Source: Cobetia sp. L2A1 (GTDB taxonomy: Bacteria > Pseudomonadota > Gammaproteobacteria > Pseudomonadales > Halomonadaceae). From it: a DNA stretch of 64,000 bases. The stretch is taken from contig NZ_CP047025.1 of the NCBI RefSeq assembly GCF_009796845.1, forward strand, positions 1,240,001 through 1,304,000, in the 5' to 3' direction. The first letter of the stretch is position 1. The number at the start of each line of letters is the position of its first letter. Shown here in pieces: positions 27,241 to 35,118 of this stretch. The notes beneath the pieces were generated by a model, which was given only the letters and a program-made list of their open reading frames with translations, ran no database searches and had not been told where the DNA came from. Both the position numbers and the translations under genes were made by a program.

Positions 27241-27813
27241 AGCAAGTCTGGCTGAAGAGGGCATCGACTTGAAGAGTGCGCAGAGTTTCCGTTGAGCGTC
27301 TGATAGTCCGTGATCCCGGTGCTCGTGACTTCAAGTGCAAGAGTCAGTGCGAAGTAGTCGATACAAGAAAGTAGTTACCGCCTCAAGAGCCTTACCAGTT
27401 GACACAGAAAAGGAAGCTGCCCGATGTGCAAGCCCGGAATCCTGTCAGTCGTAAGTCGCTTGATTTGACCACCGTATCGTTCTCGGTGGTCACTCTAGAG
27501 ATCCCTGTTCGCTGCTGCTTCAGCCGCCAACGTCATCCCCAGTGCTCCTCCATCATTTCTGCTTCAATGGCTGATTCTCCCAAACCCCATCTTTGAATGG
27601 CGTTGTCTCGCCAATATCCCGCTATCACACAACCAAACAATGTCAGCGTTGCTGGCCCACAATGCACATGACGCGAGTGATATGACATCAGTGGCTTCAA
27701 TCGCGACAAGGTCGCAACAGGATATCTGTTTGGAATGGGTAGAACGTTTCAGAAAGTCATTTTTTTTGCATTACCAAGCTGTGGTGAATGCGAAAGACGC
27801 TTTTCTGAAACGC
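27241..27813. other. Spacer with no supported gene, end of tandem block B
   Basis: About 570 nt. An 11-bp inverted repeat, CGTTTCAGAAA (27745-27755) with TTTCTGAAACG (27802-27812), lies just before the 46-nt repeat. Short open frames here have no recognisable product. Confidence 0.45.
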
Positions 27814-27876
27814 TTTCCTGTCCTGGATGTCACTGTCCCGACATTCATTGCCCGCCACTTGTTGGTGGGTTTTTTT
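27814..27876 (+). terminator. Rho-independent terminator within a 46-nt repeat, copy B
   Basis: The 46 nt 27814-27859 are identical to 24977-25022. The hairpin CCCGCCA (27851-27857) with TGGTGGG (27863-27869), loop CTTGT, is followed by T7. It ends the 1B-2B-3 unit. The loop differs from copy A. Confidence 0.88.
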
Positions 27877-27961
27877 ATTTCAATTTGGTAAGCGGGTGGC
27901 ATCCGTCAGCGTCAGTGATACGCTTGGCAGCGAAAATAATCACCTTCGGCAGGAGTTTATG

Positions 27962-28645
27962 ATGAGCGACGCTTCACAGCAGCACGACCACCGCGCGCCT
28001 CAGGTCATCGAGCCGCAAGGGCAGGCCGATGCCTGCGTTATCTGGCTGCATGGTCTGGGTGCTGATGGCAGTGACTTCGTGCCCGTCGTGCCTGCACTCG
28101 GATTGCCTGCCAATCACGGCGTGCGCTTTGTCTTCCCGCATGCTCGTGAGTTGGCCGTTACCGTCAACGGCGGAATGCGCATGCCGGCCTGGTACGACAT
28201 TCTCGAGATGAATCTTGGGCGTCGTGTCGATGAATCACAGCTGCGTGAGTCTTCGGCTTACGTGCACGCACTGATTGACGCGCAAATTGCTCAGGGTATC
28301 GATAGTCGTCGCATCATTCTGGCTGGTTTTTCTCAGGGCGGCGCAGTCGTCTATGAGGCGGCCTTGAGTTATGAGCAGCCACTGGGTGGCCTGTTGGCAC
28401 TTTCTACCTACTTTGCCACCAGTGCCACGATTACGCCTGCAGCGGCCAATCAAGGGCTCGCCATCAGCGTGCACCATGGTACTCAGGATGACATCGTGCC
28501 GCTCGCGCTGGGCGAGGCAGGCGCCGAGAGTGCTCGTGCGCTGGGTCATCCTCTGGAATGGCAGACCTGGCCGATGGCTCATGCCGTCTGCCTGGAAGAG
28601 ATCGAAGCAATCGGTGAGTGGTTCACGCGCCGTCTGCAAGACTGA
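27962..28645 (+). CDS. Carboxylesterase / phospholipase family alpha-beta hydrolase
   Basis: A 227-aa cytosolic serine hydrolase of the carboxylesterase/acyl-protein thioesterase family. The oxyanion region IWLHGLGADGSDFVPV, the nucleophile elbow GFSQGG, the acid in HHGTQDDIVP and the base His in MAHAVCLEEI are all present. It resembles Pseudomonas EstB, which hydrolyses short acyl esters. AGGAG 6 nt before ATG 27962 sets the start. It is monocistronic with terminators on both sides. Confidence 0.92.
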   Translation: MSDASQQHDHRAPQVIEPQGQADACVIWLHGLGADGSDFVPVVPALGLPANHGVRFVFPHARELAVTVNGGMRMPAWYDILEMNLGRRVDESQLRESSAYVHALIDAQIAQGIDSRRIILAGFSQGGAVVYEAALSYEQPLGGLLALSTYFATSATITPAAANQGLAISVHHGTQDDIVPLALGEAGAESARALGHPLEWQTWPMAHAVCLEEIEAIGEWFTRRLQD

Positions 28646-28681
28646 TTACCGCGCGAGCATTGCCCTGCATGCCATCTTGCA

Positions 28682-28721
28682 AAAGAGCCCACTGACGGAG
28701 TGATTCGTCAGTGGGCTCTTT
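28682..28721. terminator. Bidirectional rho-independent terminator
   Basis: AAAGAGCCCACTGACG (28682-28697), loop of 8 nt, and its exact complement (28706-28721). It separates the esterase from the convergent gene at 28740. Confidence 0.92.
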
Positions 28722-28739
28722 GCTGCCATGGGCGGGTAC

Positions 28740-29273
28740 TCAGCAGCGATAATGATAAGTGAGTGATTCATCCTTGCGCGGACCTGTGATGCGCCATTTC
28801 AAGATGAAGCCCGTGGCATTGCCTTCAGTATCACGCTCGATCATCAGTGTCGCGGCATACAGATCATCAATGCACAGGTGGGCTTTGCGGCTGATGAAGT
28901 GATCCGGCCCTTTTGCGTCATCCTTGATCAGGTCGAACAGGAAGACGGCAGCATCACGGCCTCGTCGTTCATGGCTGAGCTTCAGCGCATCGCCGGCAGG
29001 AGAGAGCTGCCAACGATAGCGATTGTGGAAGGTGACACTGCTGGGTTGCCCCGCCAGCGTAAACTGGCCCTGTTCGAGGAACACCAGCTCGTCCGCGCCA
29101 TGGTTGGCGGGTTCTGATTGCACTTCTACCGTCCCGATGCCGCGCCCCGACCAGGCATTGCGCGAGTCAGGGCCCGAGTGCGACGAAAAATCCAGCTGAC
29201 GGATCTGCGCAAGCAGTGAATAGAGAGGTACAATATCAGTCAACTTTTCCTGACTACCGGGTTTACTCGTCAT
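28740..29273 (-). CDS. DUF6314-like protein
   Basis: A 177-aa cytosolic beta-rich protein. The order of a Gly/Val strand with GIGTVEVQ, ELVFLEQGQF, a YRWQLSP strand, then HLCIDDLYAATLMI and KWRITGPRKDESLTYHYR resembles the lipocalin-like DUF6314 family. Function is unknown and the family match is moderate. AGGTAGGA precedes ATG 29273. This ATG overlaps the divergent ATG of the next gene within one CATG. Confidence 0.65.
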   Translation of the reverse strand: MTSKPGSQEKLTDIVPLYSLLAQIRQLDFSSHSGPDSRNAWSGRGIGTVEVQSEPANHGADELVFLEQGQFTLAGQPSSVTFHNRYRWQLSPAGDALKLSHERRGRDAAVFLFDLIKDDAKGPDHFISRKAHLCIDDLYAATLMIERDTEGNATGFILKWRITGPRKDESLTYHYRC

Positions 29274-30153
29274 GTCCTACCTGATTGGTGTCACGGCCCT
29301 GTGGGCCTTCTCGTTTTCCCTGATTGGCGTCTATCTGTCCGGTCAGGTCGATAGTTATCTGGCGGTACTGATACGTATTCTGCTGGCCAGTCTCATCTTT
29401 GCCCCTTTCCTGCGGCCACGTGCCATTCCAGCTCGCCTTCGCTGGCAGTTGATGGCAATTGGCGCTATCCAGCTTGGCCTGATGTATATCTTCTTCTATC
29501 GCTCCTTCCTGCTGTTGCCAGTGCCGGAAGTGCTGTTGTTCACGATCTTCACGCCGATCTATATCACGCTGCTGGATGACCTGATGCAAAAGCGATTGTC
29601 GCCATTCTACCTGCTGACTGCCGCCATTGCGGTGATTGGCGCCGCGATCATCCGCTATGACGGCATCAGTGACGGTTTCTGGTTGGGGTTTGCCGTCGTG
29701 CAGGGCGCCAATCTGTGTTTTGCCATCGGTCAGGTCGCCTATCGTCACGTGGTGCCACAGCTACCCGAGGATATCGCTCATCGACATGTGTTCGGTTGGT
29801 TCTATCTCGGGGCCTTGGCGCTGGTGGTGGTGATGTTCCTGCTCTTTGGCAGTACCGACAAGCTACCTTCGCAGCCGGTTCACTTCGTGGTGCTTGGTTG
29901 GCTGGGCATCATCGCGTCTGGCCTGGGGTACTTCCTGTGGAACAAGGGTGCCACTCGCGTGGACGCCGGCACGCTGGCCATCATGAACAACGCGCTGGTG
30001 CCGGCAGGACTGTTGGTCAATCTGCTCATCTGGAACCGTGAGGCTGACCTCGCACGGTTGGCATTGGGCGGCACGATCATCGTGGCGGCGCTTGCAATCA
30101 ATCGGCTGTGGGCGCGTCAACGCGAACAGAAGTCACGCCAGTCCGTGGCGTAG
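29272..30153 (+). CDS. EamA family (DMT) transporter
   Basis: A 293-aa inner membrane protein with ten predicted transmembrane segments arranged as two EamA repeats. Signs are LIRILLASLIFAP, VPEVLLFTIFTPIYITLL and, in the second half, GTLAIMNNALVPAGLLVNLL. Relatives export amino acids or other metabolites; the substrate is unknown. The start codon shares CATG with the divergent gene, and no clear ribosome binding site precedes it, yet the conserved N-terminus begins here. Confidence 0.88.
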   Translation: MSYLIGVTALWAFSFSLIGVYLSGQVDSYLAVLIRILLASLIFAPFLRPRAIPARLRWQLMAIGAIQLGLMYIFFYRSFLLLPVPEVLLFTIFTPIYITLLDDLMQKRLSPFYLLTAAIAVIGAAIIRYDGISDGFWLGFAVVQGANLCFAIGQVAYRHVVPQLPEDIAHRHVFGWFYLGALALVVVMFLLFGSTDKLPSQPVHFVVLGWLGIIASGLGYFLWNKGATRVDAGTLAIMNNALVPAGLLVNLLIWNREADLARLALGGTIIVAALAINRLWARQREQKSRQSVA

Positions 30154-30248
30154 TCTTTCCCTGACGATATCGTCAAAGGGTGAGTTCTTCGGGACTTGCC
30201 CTTTACCATGATGAACACTGCTTCATGGACCGCTTAGAGGACGATGAA

Positions 30249-31901
30249 TCAGGCAGAGTCTTGCTGAGAAAGCGCCTGTTTCAAGTGGGTCGTCAGGCGT
30301 TCGAGCGTGTTGTCTTTTTTCTCGTCTTCACCGACACCGTATGGGGTGCCATTGAGCTGACTGTCATCCAGTTGCGCGGCATTGAGACGTAATCCGATGC
30401 TACTGGCATTGAACAGGCTGCCGGGCAGTGTGGCGATACCCGCTGCCAGCAAGGTTTGATAGAGCTGTTCCAGCTGCTGGGCATTCAGGTTTGGCAGCCC
30501 GCACCATTGCAGGTAGCCACCACTCGCGGGTGGCAGCCAGACTTGATCGCCCAGCTCATTGCGAAGGTGCGTGCGCAATGACGCGAGGCGCCGAGCATAG
30601 CAGCGCCGCATGCGGTGGATATGGCGGCCGTAATCGCCACTGGTAATCAGCTCACTCAGAGCTGCATGCATCCACGGCATGTCCCCCATGCCGCTCGCCC
30701 AGCGTGCACGAATCATGCCTTGCATGCCCAGTGGTGATGGGGCGTCCCTCTCCGATAGCCACAGCCATCCGCAACGAGTACGGGGATCAAGCGTCTTTGA
30801 GAGCGAACAGAGGGTAATCAGCTCCGGCATGGCTTCGCCGCCCGCTATGGACTGTAGCTGTTTGAGGTCTGCCAGCCACGGGCGTCGAGTCTCGAAGCTC
30901 AACTCGGCAAAGGTCGCGTTCTCGATCACCATGATGTCGTGACGTGCGGCCAATGACAGCAAGCGCCGGCGATCTGCCAGGTCAAGTTGTCCGCCCAGTG
31001 GGTTATGACAATCCGGTGTGACTATCAGTGCATCCAGTGTCAGTCGAGTGACCACATGATCAGGCGTTGGCACTGCTGATGCGTCCCCTGCCAGCATGAG
31101 CGCAAGCGCTTCGACATCCAATGCAGTGTGCGCATGAGTTGGCAGCGCAATGGCCTGATGGCCATTGGCTTCAATCGCGGCAAGCACGCCGAAGTAGCCC
31201 GGCGCTTCCACACCGATACGACAGCTGCCATGTCGCGCACGCAGCTGGCCCAGGATAAGTGACATGCCTTGTTGCGCGCCCTGGCAGATCAACAGTGCTT
31301 CACTGTCGCAGGGGTGGCCGCCATTGGTCAGATGCGTGGCAATGGCTTCCCGCAAGACACTTGAACCGGGGGGCAGGGCGTACGCACTGGGATGTTCAGC
31401 GTGATGAGTGATGTGATGGCGGACGAGGCGATAGAGCCGTCGCACCGCCGGAGCATCCAGCTCCGGGTGTGCGGCACCCAGAGGAGCCAGCGCTGGATCA
31501 CTGGCGTGTGCCATTACTTGCCATGCCGGATCACTGATCGTCAGTGTCGATGCCGTGCATGGGCCAAGCGCGTGGGTTTGACGCGGTGTCTGTCGCTGCT
31601 GAAGGGGGCTCGGTGAATTGTGCTCTGCGTCAGGGGATCGGCCTGACAAGGCATGCTCATCCAGTGGCGCGACACGATACCCGGCACGCGGATACGCGGT
31701 GATGAGGCCGGCAGCTTCCAGTTCTCCATAGGCGCGAATGACACTGTTGAGCCCAAGTCCTGATTGCGCGGCTTGCTGGCGCAGAGAGGGGAGTTGCTGG
31801 CCTGCTATCACGCTACCGCGATGAATCTGGTGTCTGAGATCCTCTGCCAGCTGCTGGTAGCGTGGCAGCGGGCGGGGGTGGGCGTTGTCACTCATTGTCA
31901 T
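30249..31901 (-). CDS. MocR-type regulator (GntR HTH fused to aminotransferase fold)
   Basis: A 550-aa protein with an N-terminal GntR winged helix (LPRYQQLAEDLRHQIHRG, SLRQQAAQSGLGLNSVIRAYGELE; about residues 12-80) joined to a fold-type I aminotransferase domain. The PLP lysine is in LCSLSKTLDPRTR. Such MocR proteins sense PLP or amino compounds and control a nearby transporter or enzyme. Here a DMT exporter is transcribed divergently from the adjacent promoter region, so that gene is the likely target. The start could also be the ATG two codons in. Confidence 0.92.
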   Translation of the reverse strand: MTMSDNAHPRPLPRYQQLAEDLRHQIHRGSVIAGQQLPSLRQQAAQSGLGLNSVIRAYGELEAAGLITAYPRAGYRVAPLDEHALSGRSPDAEHNSPSPLQQRQTPRQTHALGPCTASTLTISDPAWQVMAHASDPALAPLGAAHPELDAPAVRRLYRLVRHHITHHAEHPSAYALPPGSSVLREAIATHLTNGGHPCDSEALLICQGAQQGMSLILGQLRARHGSCRIGVEAPGYFGVLAAIEANGHQAIALPTHAHTALDVEALALMLAGDASAVPTPDHVVTRLTLDALIVTPDCHNPLGGQLDLADRRRLLSLAARHDIMVIENATFAELSFETRRPWLADLKQLQSIAGGEAMPELITLCSLSKTLDPRTRCGWLWLSERDAPSPLGMQGMIRARWASGMGDMPWMHAALSELITSGDYGRHIHRMRRCYARRLASLRTHLRNELGDQVWLPPASGGYLQWCGLPNLNAQQLEQLYQTLLAAGIATLPGSLFNASSIGLRLNAAQLDDSQLNGTPYGVGEDEKKDNTLERLTTHLKQALSQQDSA

Positions 31902-32038
31902 CTGTACCCATTGAATAACCTGTTATCTGTATCTTGTATCCCCCATGAGGTTCGCTGCAAGCTGTTGTCACTGAGCTGTCATCAGCCACGGGTCACCTGT
32001 CGGTGGTTCGCCATCGCCTGCCCAAGAGAGTCTGTGTC

Positions 32039-32941
32039 ATGTGGATGCCATTATCGTTCGTGTTTCTCTTTGCTACCGGCTTCATCGCGGCGCGTTTTGG
32101 TACCCTGGATGCTGAACCCTTCACTTTGCTTCTCGTGCGCAGTCTGTTGGTATTGCCAGTCCTGGGGGTGATTCTGCTGCTGCGTCGCCAGCCGCGTCAG
32201 TGGGGACGGCGCAAGGATCGCCTGTCTCAGATGGGGATCGGCATGCTGCTGCATGGTGCCTATCTCGGAGGCGTGTTTGCCGCGGTCAAGGCGGGCCTGC
32301 CTGCCGGTCTGACAGCACTATTGGTGAGCCTGCATCCATTGATCACGGCAGCGCTGTCGCTTCCTCTATTTGGCGTGCGCCTTGGGGCAAAGCAGTGGGC
32401 AGGACTTGCCTGTGGCGCCATTGGAGTCTGTCTGGTGCTGGGCGCTGGCTTGCTGGAAGACACCGGTGCTCAGGCGCTCGACTGGCCATTGATCGGTCTC
32501 GTCTGGTGCCTGATCGCGCTGATTGGCGTCTCCAGCTCTACGCTGTGGCAGAAGCGTGTCAGCGGCAAGATGGGGTTGGTCGAAGGACTGATCTTTCAGT
32601 ATCTCGGTGCAGGCGGTGTCTTTGTGGTCGCCGCGAGCAGCGTCGGCAGCTTTGCCTTTGATCCGACGCCGCGTCTGTTGCTGACGATCGCCTGGCTGGT
32701 CATTGCCATCTCGGTAGGGGCCATCTGGCTGTTGATGCTGATGCTGGAGCGCGGAGAGGCGCATCAGGTGGCACGTACCTTCTTCCTGGTACCGCCGTGT
32801 GCCGCCTTGATGGCATGGTGGCTCTTCGATGAGCAGTGGACACCACTGATGGTGGCGGGTGCGGCATTGGTGGTCGCAGGGCTGGCGTTGGATCGCCCGC
32901 GATTGGCCAAGCCAGTCGTGCCCGCGGCTTCAGCTCGCTAG
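32039..32941 (+). CDS. EamA family (DMT) transporter, divergent from MocR regulator
   Basis: A 300-aa inner membrane exporter with ten predicted transmembrane segments and two EamA repeats (FIAARFGTLDAEPFTLLLVRS at the start; GLPAGLTALLVSLHPLITA in the first repeat). ATG 32039 is chosen because AGAGAG lies 8 nt before it. Head-to-head arrangement with the MocR regulator across 137 nt suggests that the regulator controls it. The substrate may be an amino acid or amine, by inference only. Confidence 0.9.
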   Translation: MWMPLSFVFLFATGFIAARFGTLDAEPFTLLLVRSLLVLPVLGVILLLRRQPRQWGRRKDRLSQMGIGMLLHGAYLGGVFAAVKAGLPAGLTALLVSLHPLITAALSLPLFGVRLGAKQWAGLACGAIGVCLVLGAGLLEDTGAQALDWPLIGLVWCLIALIGVSSSTLWQKRVSGKMGLVEGLIFQYLGAGGVFVVAASSVGSFAFDPTPRLLLTIAWLVIAISVGAIWLLMLMLERGEAHQVARTFFLVPPCAALMAWWLFDEQWTPLMVAGAALVVAGLALDRPRLAKPVVPAASAR

Positions 32942-33010
32942 AGGTTGCAAGGCTGAGCACTGAGAATGCAGGGCTTCATCCAGTGCTCTGCGTGAATGAC
33001 ACCCATGACA

Positions 33011-33050
33011 AGACGCCCCGTTGGCCTTTTTCGAGGCTGACGGGGCGTCT
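33011..33050 (+). terminator. Hairpin terminator after the exporter gene
   Basis: AGACGCCCCG (33011-33020) pairs with CGGGGCGTCT (33041-33050), with a GCC/GGC inner pairing. The following T-tract is short, so this is a moderate call. Confidence 0.75.
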
Positions 33051-33124
33051 TCACTTCCATGCTCAATACGTTGATATGGGCCGCTCGGCTGTCAGCGAAG
33101 AGGTCCCTGTCGATGCCAACGCGA

Positions 33125-33841
33125 TCAGAAGCGGTAGCTGATGCCTGCCATGGTCACGATGGGATCAATCTCGACCTTGTCATGAATGCTGCCCGCGACC
33201 GTGACATCGGAATCGATATCCAGGTACCAGACGGCGACGTTGGCTGCCCAGTGGTCGTTGATCACCAGATCTGCGCCAATCTGTGCGGCGCCTCCCCAGC
33301 TGTCATCCATCTCAAGACTGGTGCCATCATCCAGCGTCTCATCGGAGAAGTGGGTGTAGTTGATGCCAGCACCGATGTAAGGCTGGATACGTGAATCACG
33401 CCCGCCCAATGGATAGTACTGAAGGGTCAGCGTCGGCGGCAGGTGATCGACGGAACCCGCTTTTTCGCCATTCAGCGAGATGTCGTGATCAAAATCCTGG
33501 GCGGCCAGCAGCTCGATACCGAGGGTGTCAGTGAAGCGATAGCCCAGGGTGAAGGCAAAGGCACTGTCATCACCGACGTCGACATCTGCGCCGATGGCGT
33601 CGATGCTACCGTTGTCGCTTTTCGGGGAAACCTTGGCAATCCCCGCGCGTGTCCAGAATTGACCGGCACCGTAGTTCAGTGAATCGGTGCGATGACCATC
33701 AGCGACTGCTGGAACGGCAGCCAGTGAGGTCATGCCCGCCATGGCGGCAATGAGCACCAGGCGTGTCACGCGGGAAGCGTGGTTGGCACGTAGGTCAATG
33801 AGATTGGCGTGGGCCAGATGGAGAGGGGTGCTGACTGACAT
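33125..33841 (-). CDS. ompW: OmpW family outer membrane protein, copy 1
   Basis: A 238-aa, eight-stranded outer membrane barrel. A long N-terminal extension precedes the signal sequence core (VTRLVLIAAMAGMTSL...AVA). The OmpW hallmarks are FWTRAGIAKVSP, LQYYPLGG with IQPYIGAGINYTHFSDE, and the last strand ending in YRF. OmpW forms a hydrophobic channel for small molecules and responds to oxygen and salt. Two FNR-like boxes lie upstream. It is convergent with the DMT gene. Confidence 0.92.
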   Translation of the reverse strand: MSVSTPLHLAHANLIDLRANHASRVTRLVLIAAMAGMTSLAAVPAVADGHRTDSLNYGAGQFWTRAGIAKVSPKSDNGSIDAIGADVDVGDDSAFAFTLGYRFTDTLGIELLAAQDFDHDISLNGEKAGSVDHLPPTLTLQYYPLGGRDSRIQPYIGAGINYTHFSDETLDDGTSLEMDDSWGGAAQIGADLVINDHWAANVAVWYLDIDSDVTVAGSIHDKVEIDPIVTMAGISYRF

Positions 33842-33909
33842 GATTCGCTCCCGAACGACGGACGAGTATAAGAAGAGTCGTCAGTCTAGAAGCTAAGAGA
33901 TACAAAAAA

Positions 33910-33923
33910 TTGATCTAGAGCAA
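33910..33923. promoter_or_regulatory. FNR/Anr-like box near the ompW copy 1 promoter
   Basis: TTGATCTAGAGCAA has one mismatch from TTGATNNNNATCAA. It is centred about 75 nt upstream of the ATG, which would fit an activator site at -41.5 if transcription starts near 33875. Confidence 0.55.
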
Positions 33924-33959
33924 TGGTTTACGCGTGTCTACGGCAAGACCGGCATGCGT

Positions 33960-33973
33960 TTGATGCAGATCAA
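33960..33973. promoter_or_regulatory. Perfect FNR/Anr consensus box upstream of ompW copy 1
   Basis: TTGATGCAGATCAA matches TTGATNNNNATCAA at all ten defined positions, about 125 nt upstream of the start codon. OmpW expression is known to depend on FNR in enterobacteria. Confidence 0.7.
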
Positions 33974-34046
33974 TTTTCGTATGCTATGCCATGATGCAGG
34001 CGAAAAGTCTCGTCTGCTTGCCAAAACCGTCGATACGCACATGCGA

Positions 34047-34079
34047 AAACGCCGCAGACCTGTAAGGTCTGCGGCGTTT
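34047..34079. terminator. Bidirectional rho-independent terminator
   Basis: A perfect 15-bp stem (34047-34061 with 34065-34079), loop GTA, core GCCGCAGACCT. It ends ompW copy 2, whose stop codon lies 80 nt away. Confidence 0.9.
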
Positions 34080-34159
34080 CTACGAGAGCTAAATAGGATT
34101 TGACGGATCAACCGTCTAGCGTATTTCCCTCTCGCGGCTCCAGGTACGTGAAGATGTAC

Positions 34160-34753
34160 TTAGAAGCGGTAGGTCACACCAGCACCAACAGTGACCGGAT
34201 CCAGCTCGGTGTCATTGACATCCTGGCCGTTGATCTTGGTGTCAGCCTTGACGTCGGCATAACGAGCGAAGCCGTTGACTGCCCAAGACTCGTTGACGTT
34301 CAGGTCAACACCCAGCTCGGCAGCAGCACCGTAGCTGTCGTCGATGTCCATGCTCTGGCCGTAGGCAGATTCGCTGGAGAAGTGGGTGTAGTTCAAGCCA
34401 GCACCAGCGTACGGCTGGACGCGGGCATCAGTACCGCCCAGCGGGTAGTACTGAAGCATCAGGTTGATCGGCATCTGGCTGAAGTTGCCGGCGCCATCTT
34501 CGAATTCAGTGCTGAATTCTTCAGTGGACTGCAGGGCGACTGCCAGCTTGTCGTGGAACATGTAACCCACGGAGCCAGCGAAACCAGATTCGTCCTTGGC
34601 AACAAGGCCGTTGCCGTTGTTGGACTTGCCGTCAACCTTGGCAACGCCGCCGCGCAGGAAGATGTCACCCTTGCCGTAGGCCATTGCAGATTGTGCGCCT
34701 GCCATCATGGTGCCGGCGATAACAGTAGCGGTCAGGATCTTGATAGCGTTCAT
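34160..34753 (-). CDS. OmpW family outer membrane protein, copy 2
   Basis: A 197-aa OmpW barrel with a standard signal peptide (MNAIKILTATVIAG...AMA). It shares DIFLRGGVAKVDGKS, LQYYPLGGTDARVQPYAGAG, NYTHFS and the final TYRF with copy 1 but is shorter and more acidic, as expected for a halophile surface protein. ATG 34753 is set by AGGAGA 7 nt before it. A well-spaced sigma-70 promoter lies upstream. The two ompW genes share strand and family but have different control regions. Confidence 0.93.
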   Translation of the reverse strand: MNAIKILTATVIAGTMMAGAQSAMAYGKGDIFLRGGVAKVDGKSNNGNGLVAKDESGFAGSVGYMFHDKLAVALQSTEEFSTEFEDGAGNFSQMPINLMLQYYPLGGTDARVQPYAGAGLNYTHFSSESAYGQSMDIDDSYGAAAELGVDLNVNESWAVNGFARYADVKADTKINGQDVNDTELDPVTVGAGVTYRF

Positions 34754-34866
34754 GTGTAATTCTCCTAGAAGCATGAGCCTCGTGGGCTTCCTGTCAGCAG
34801 AGCCTCGCTACCGTATGGCCTTGGCCGGGTACTCTGCGTGGCTGCGTCGATCAGGGGACGAGACGA

Positions 34867-34895
34867 ACTATAAGAAACACTGTTCTGTTTGGCAA
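34867..34895 (-). promoter_or_regulatory. Sigma-70 promoter of ompW copy 2
   Basis: On the minus strand TTGCCA (34895-34890), a 17-nt spacer and TATAGT (34872-34867). The leader to the ATG would be about 105 nt. Confidence 0.7.
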
Positions 34896-34917
34896 GCATT
34901 TTTTTAGAACAATGTTT
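34875..34917. promoter_or_regulatory. Paired AACANTGTT dyads over the ompW copy 2 promoter
   Basis: AACACTGTT (34876-34884) lies inside the promoter spacer and AACAATGTT (34908-34916) just upstream of the -35 element. The centres are 32 bp apart, about three helical turns, and flanking bases (AGAAC) extend the symmetry. It looks like an operator for an unknown repressor. Confidence 0.5.
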
Positions 34918-35118
34918 GAAAACATTTATAGCGTCTTGTTAGCAGACGTTAACAAGTATTTCAGTAAACGTGAATGTCTTTTGTTCGAGACGTCGAGTGG
35001 CGCCATTGGGCGACATTCAGGTTAATGTTACTGACAGGTTTATAAGACCTTGGTCTCAAGGCGTCTGTCGTGTGAGCGCATACTACTCAGTGTGTGCTCA
35101 CATCACCAGTGTGTTGGT

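Noticed and set aside
21970..27880. The duplicated block as a mobile element
   Set aside because: No transposase, terminal inverted repeats or target-site duplications were seen; a simple tandem duplication explains it better.
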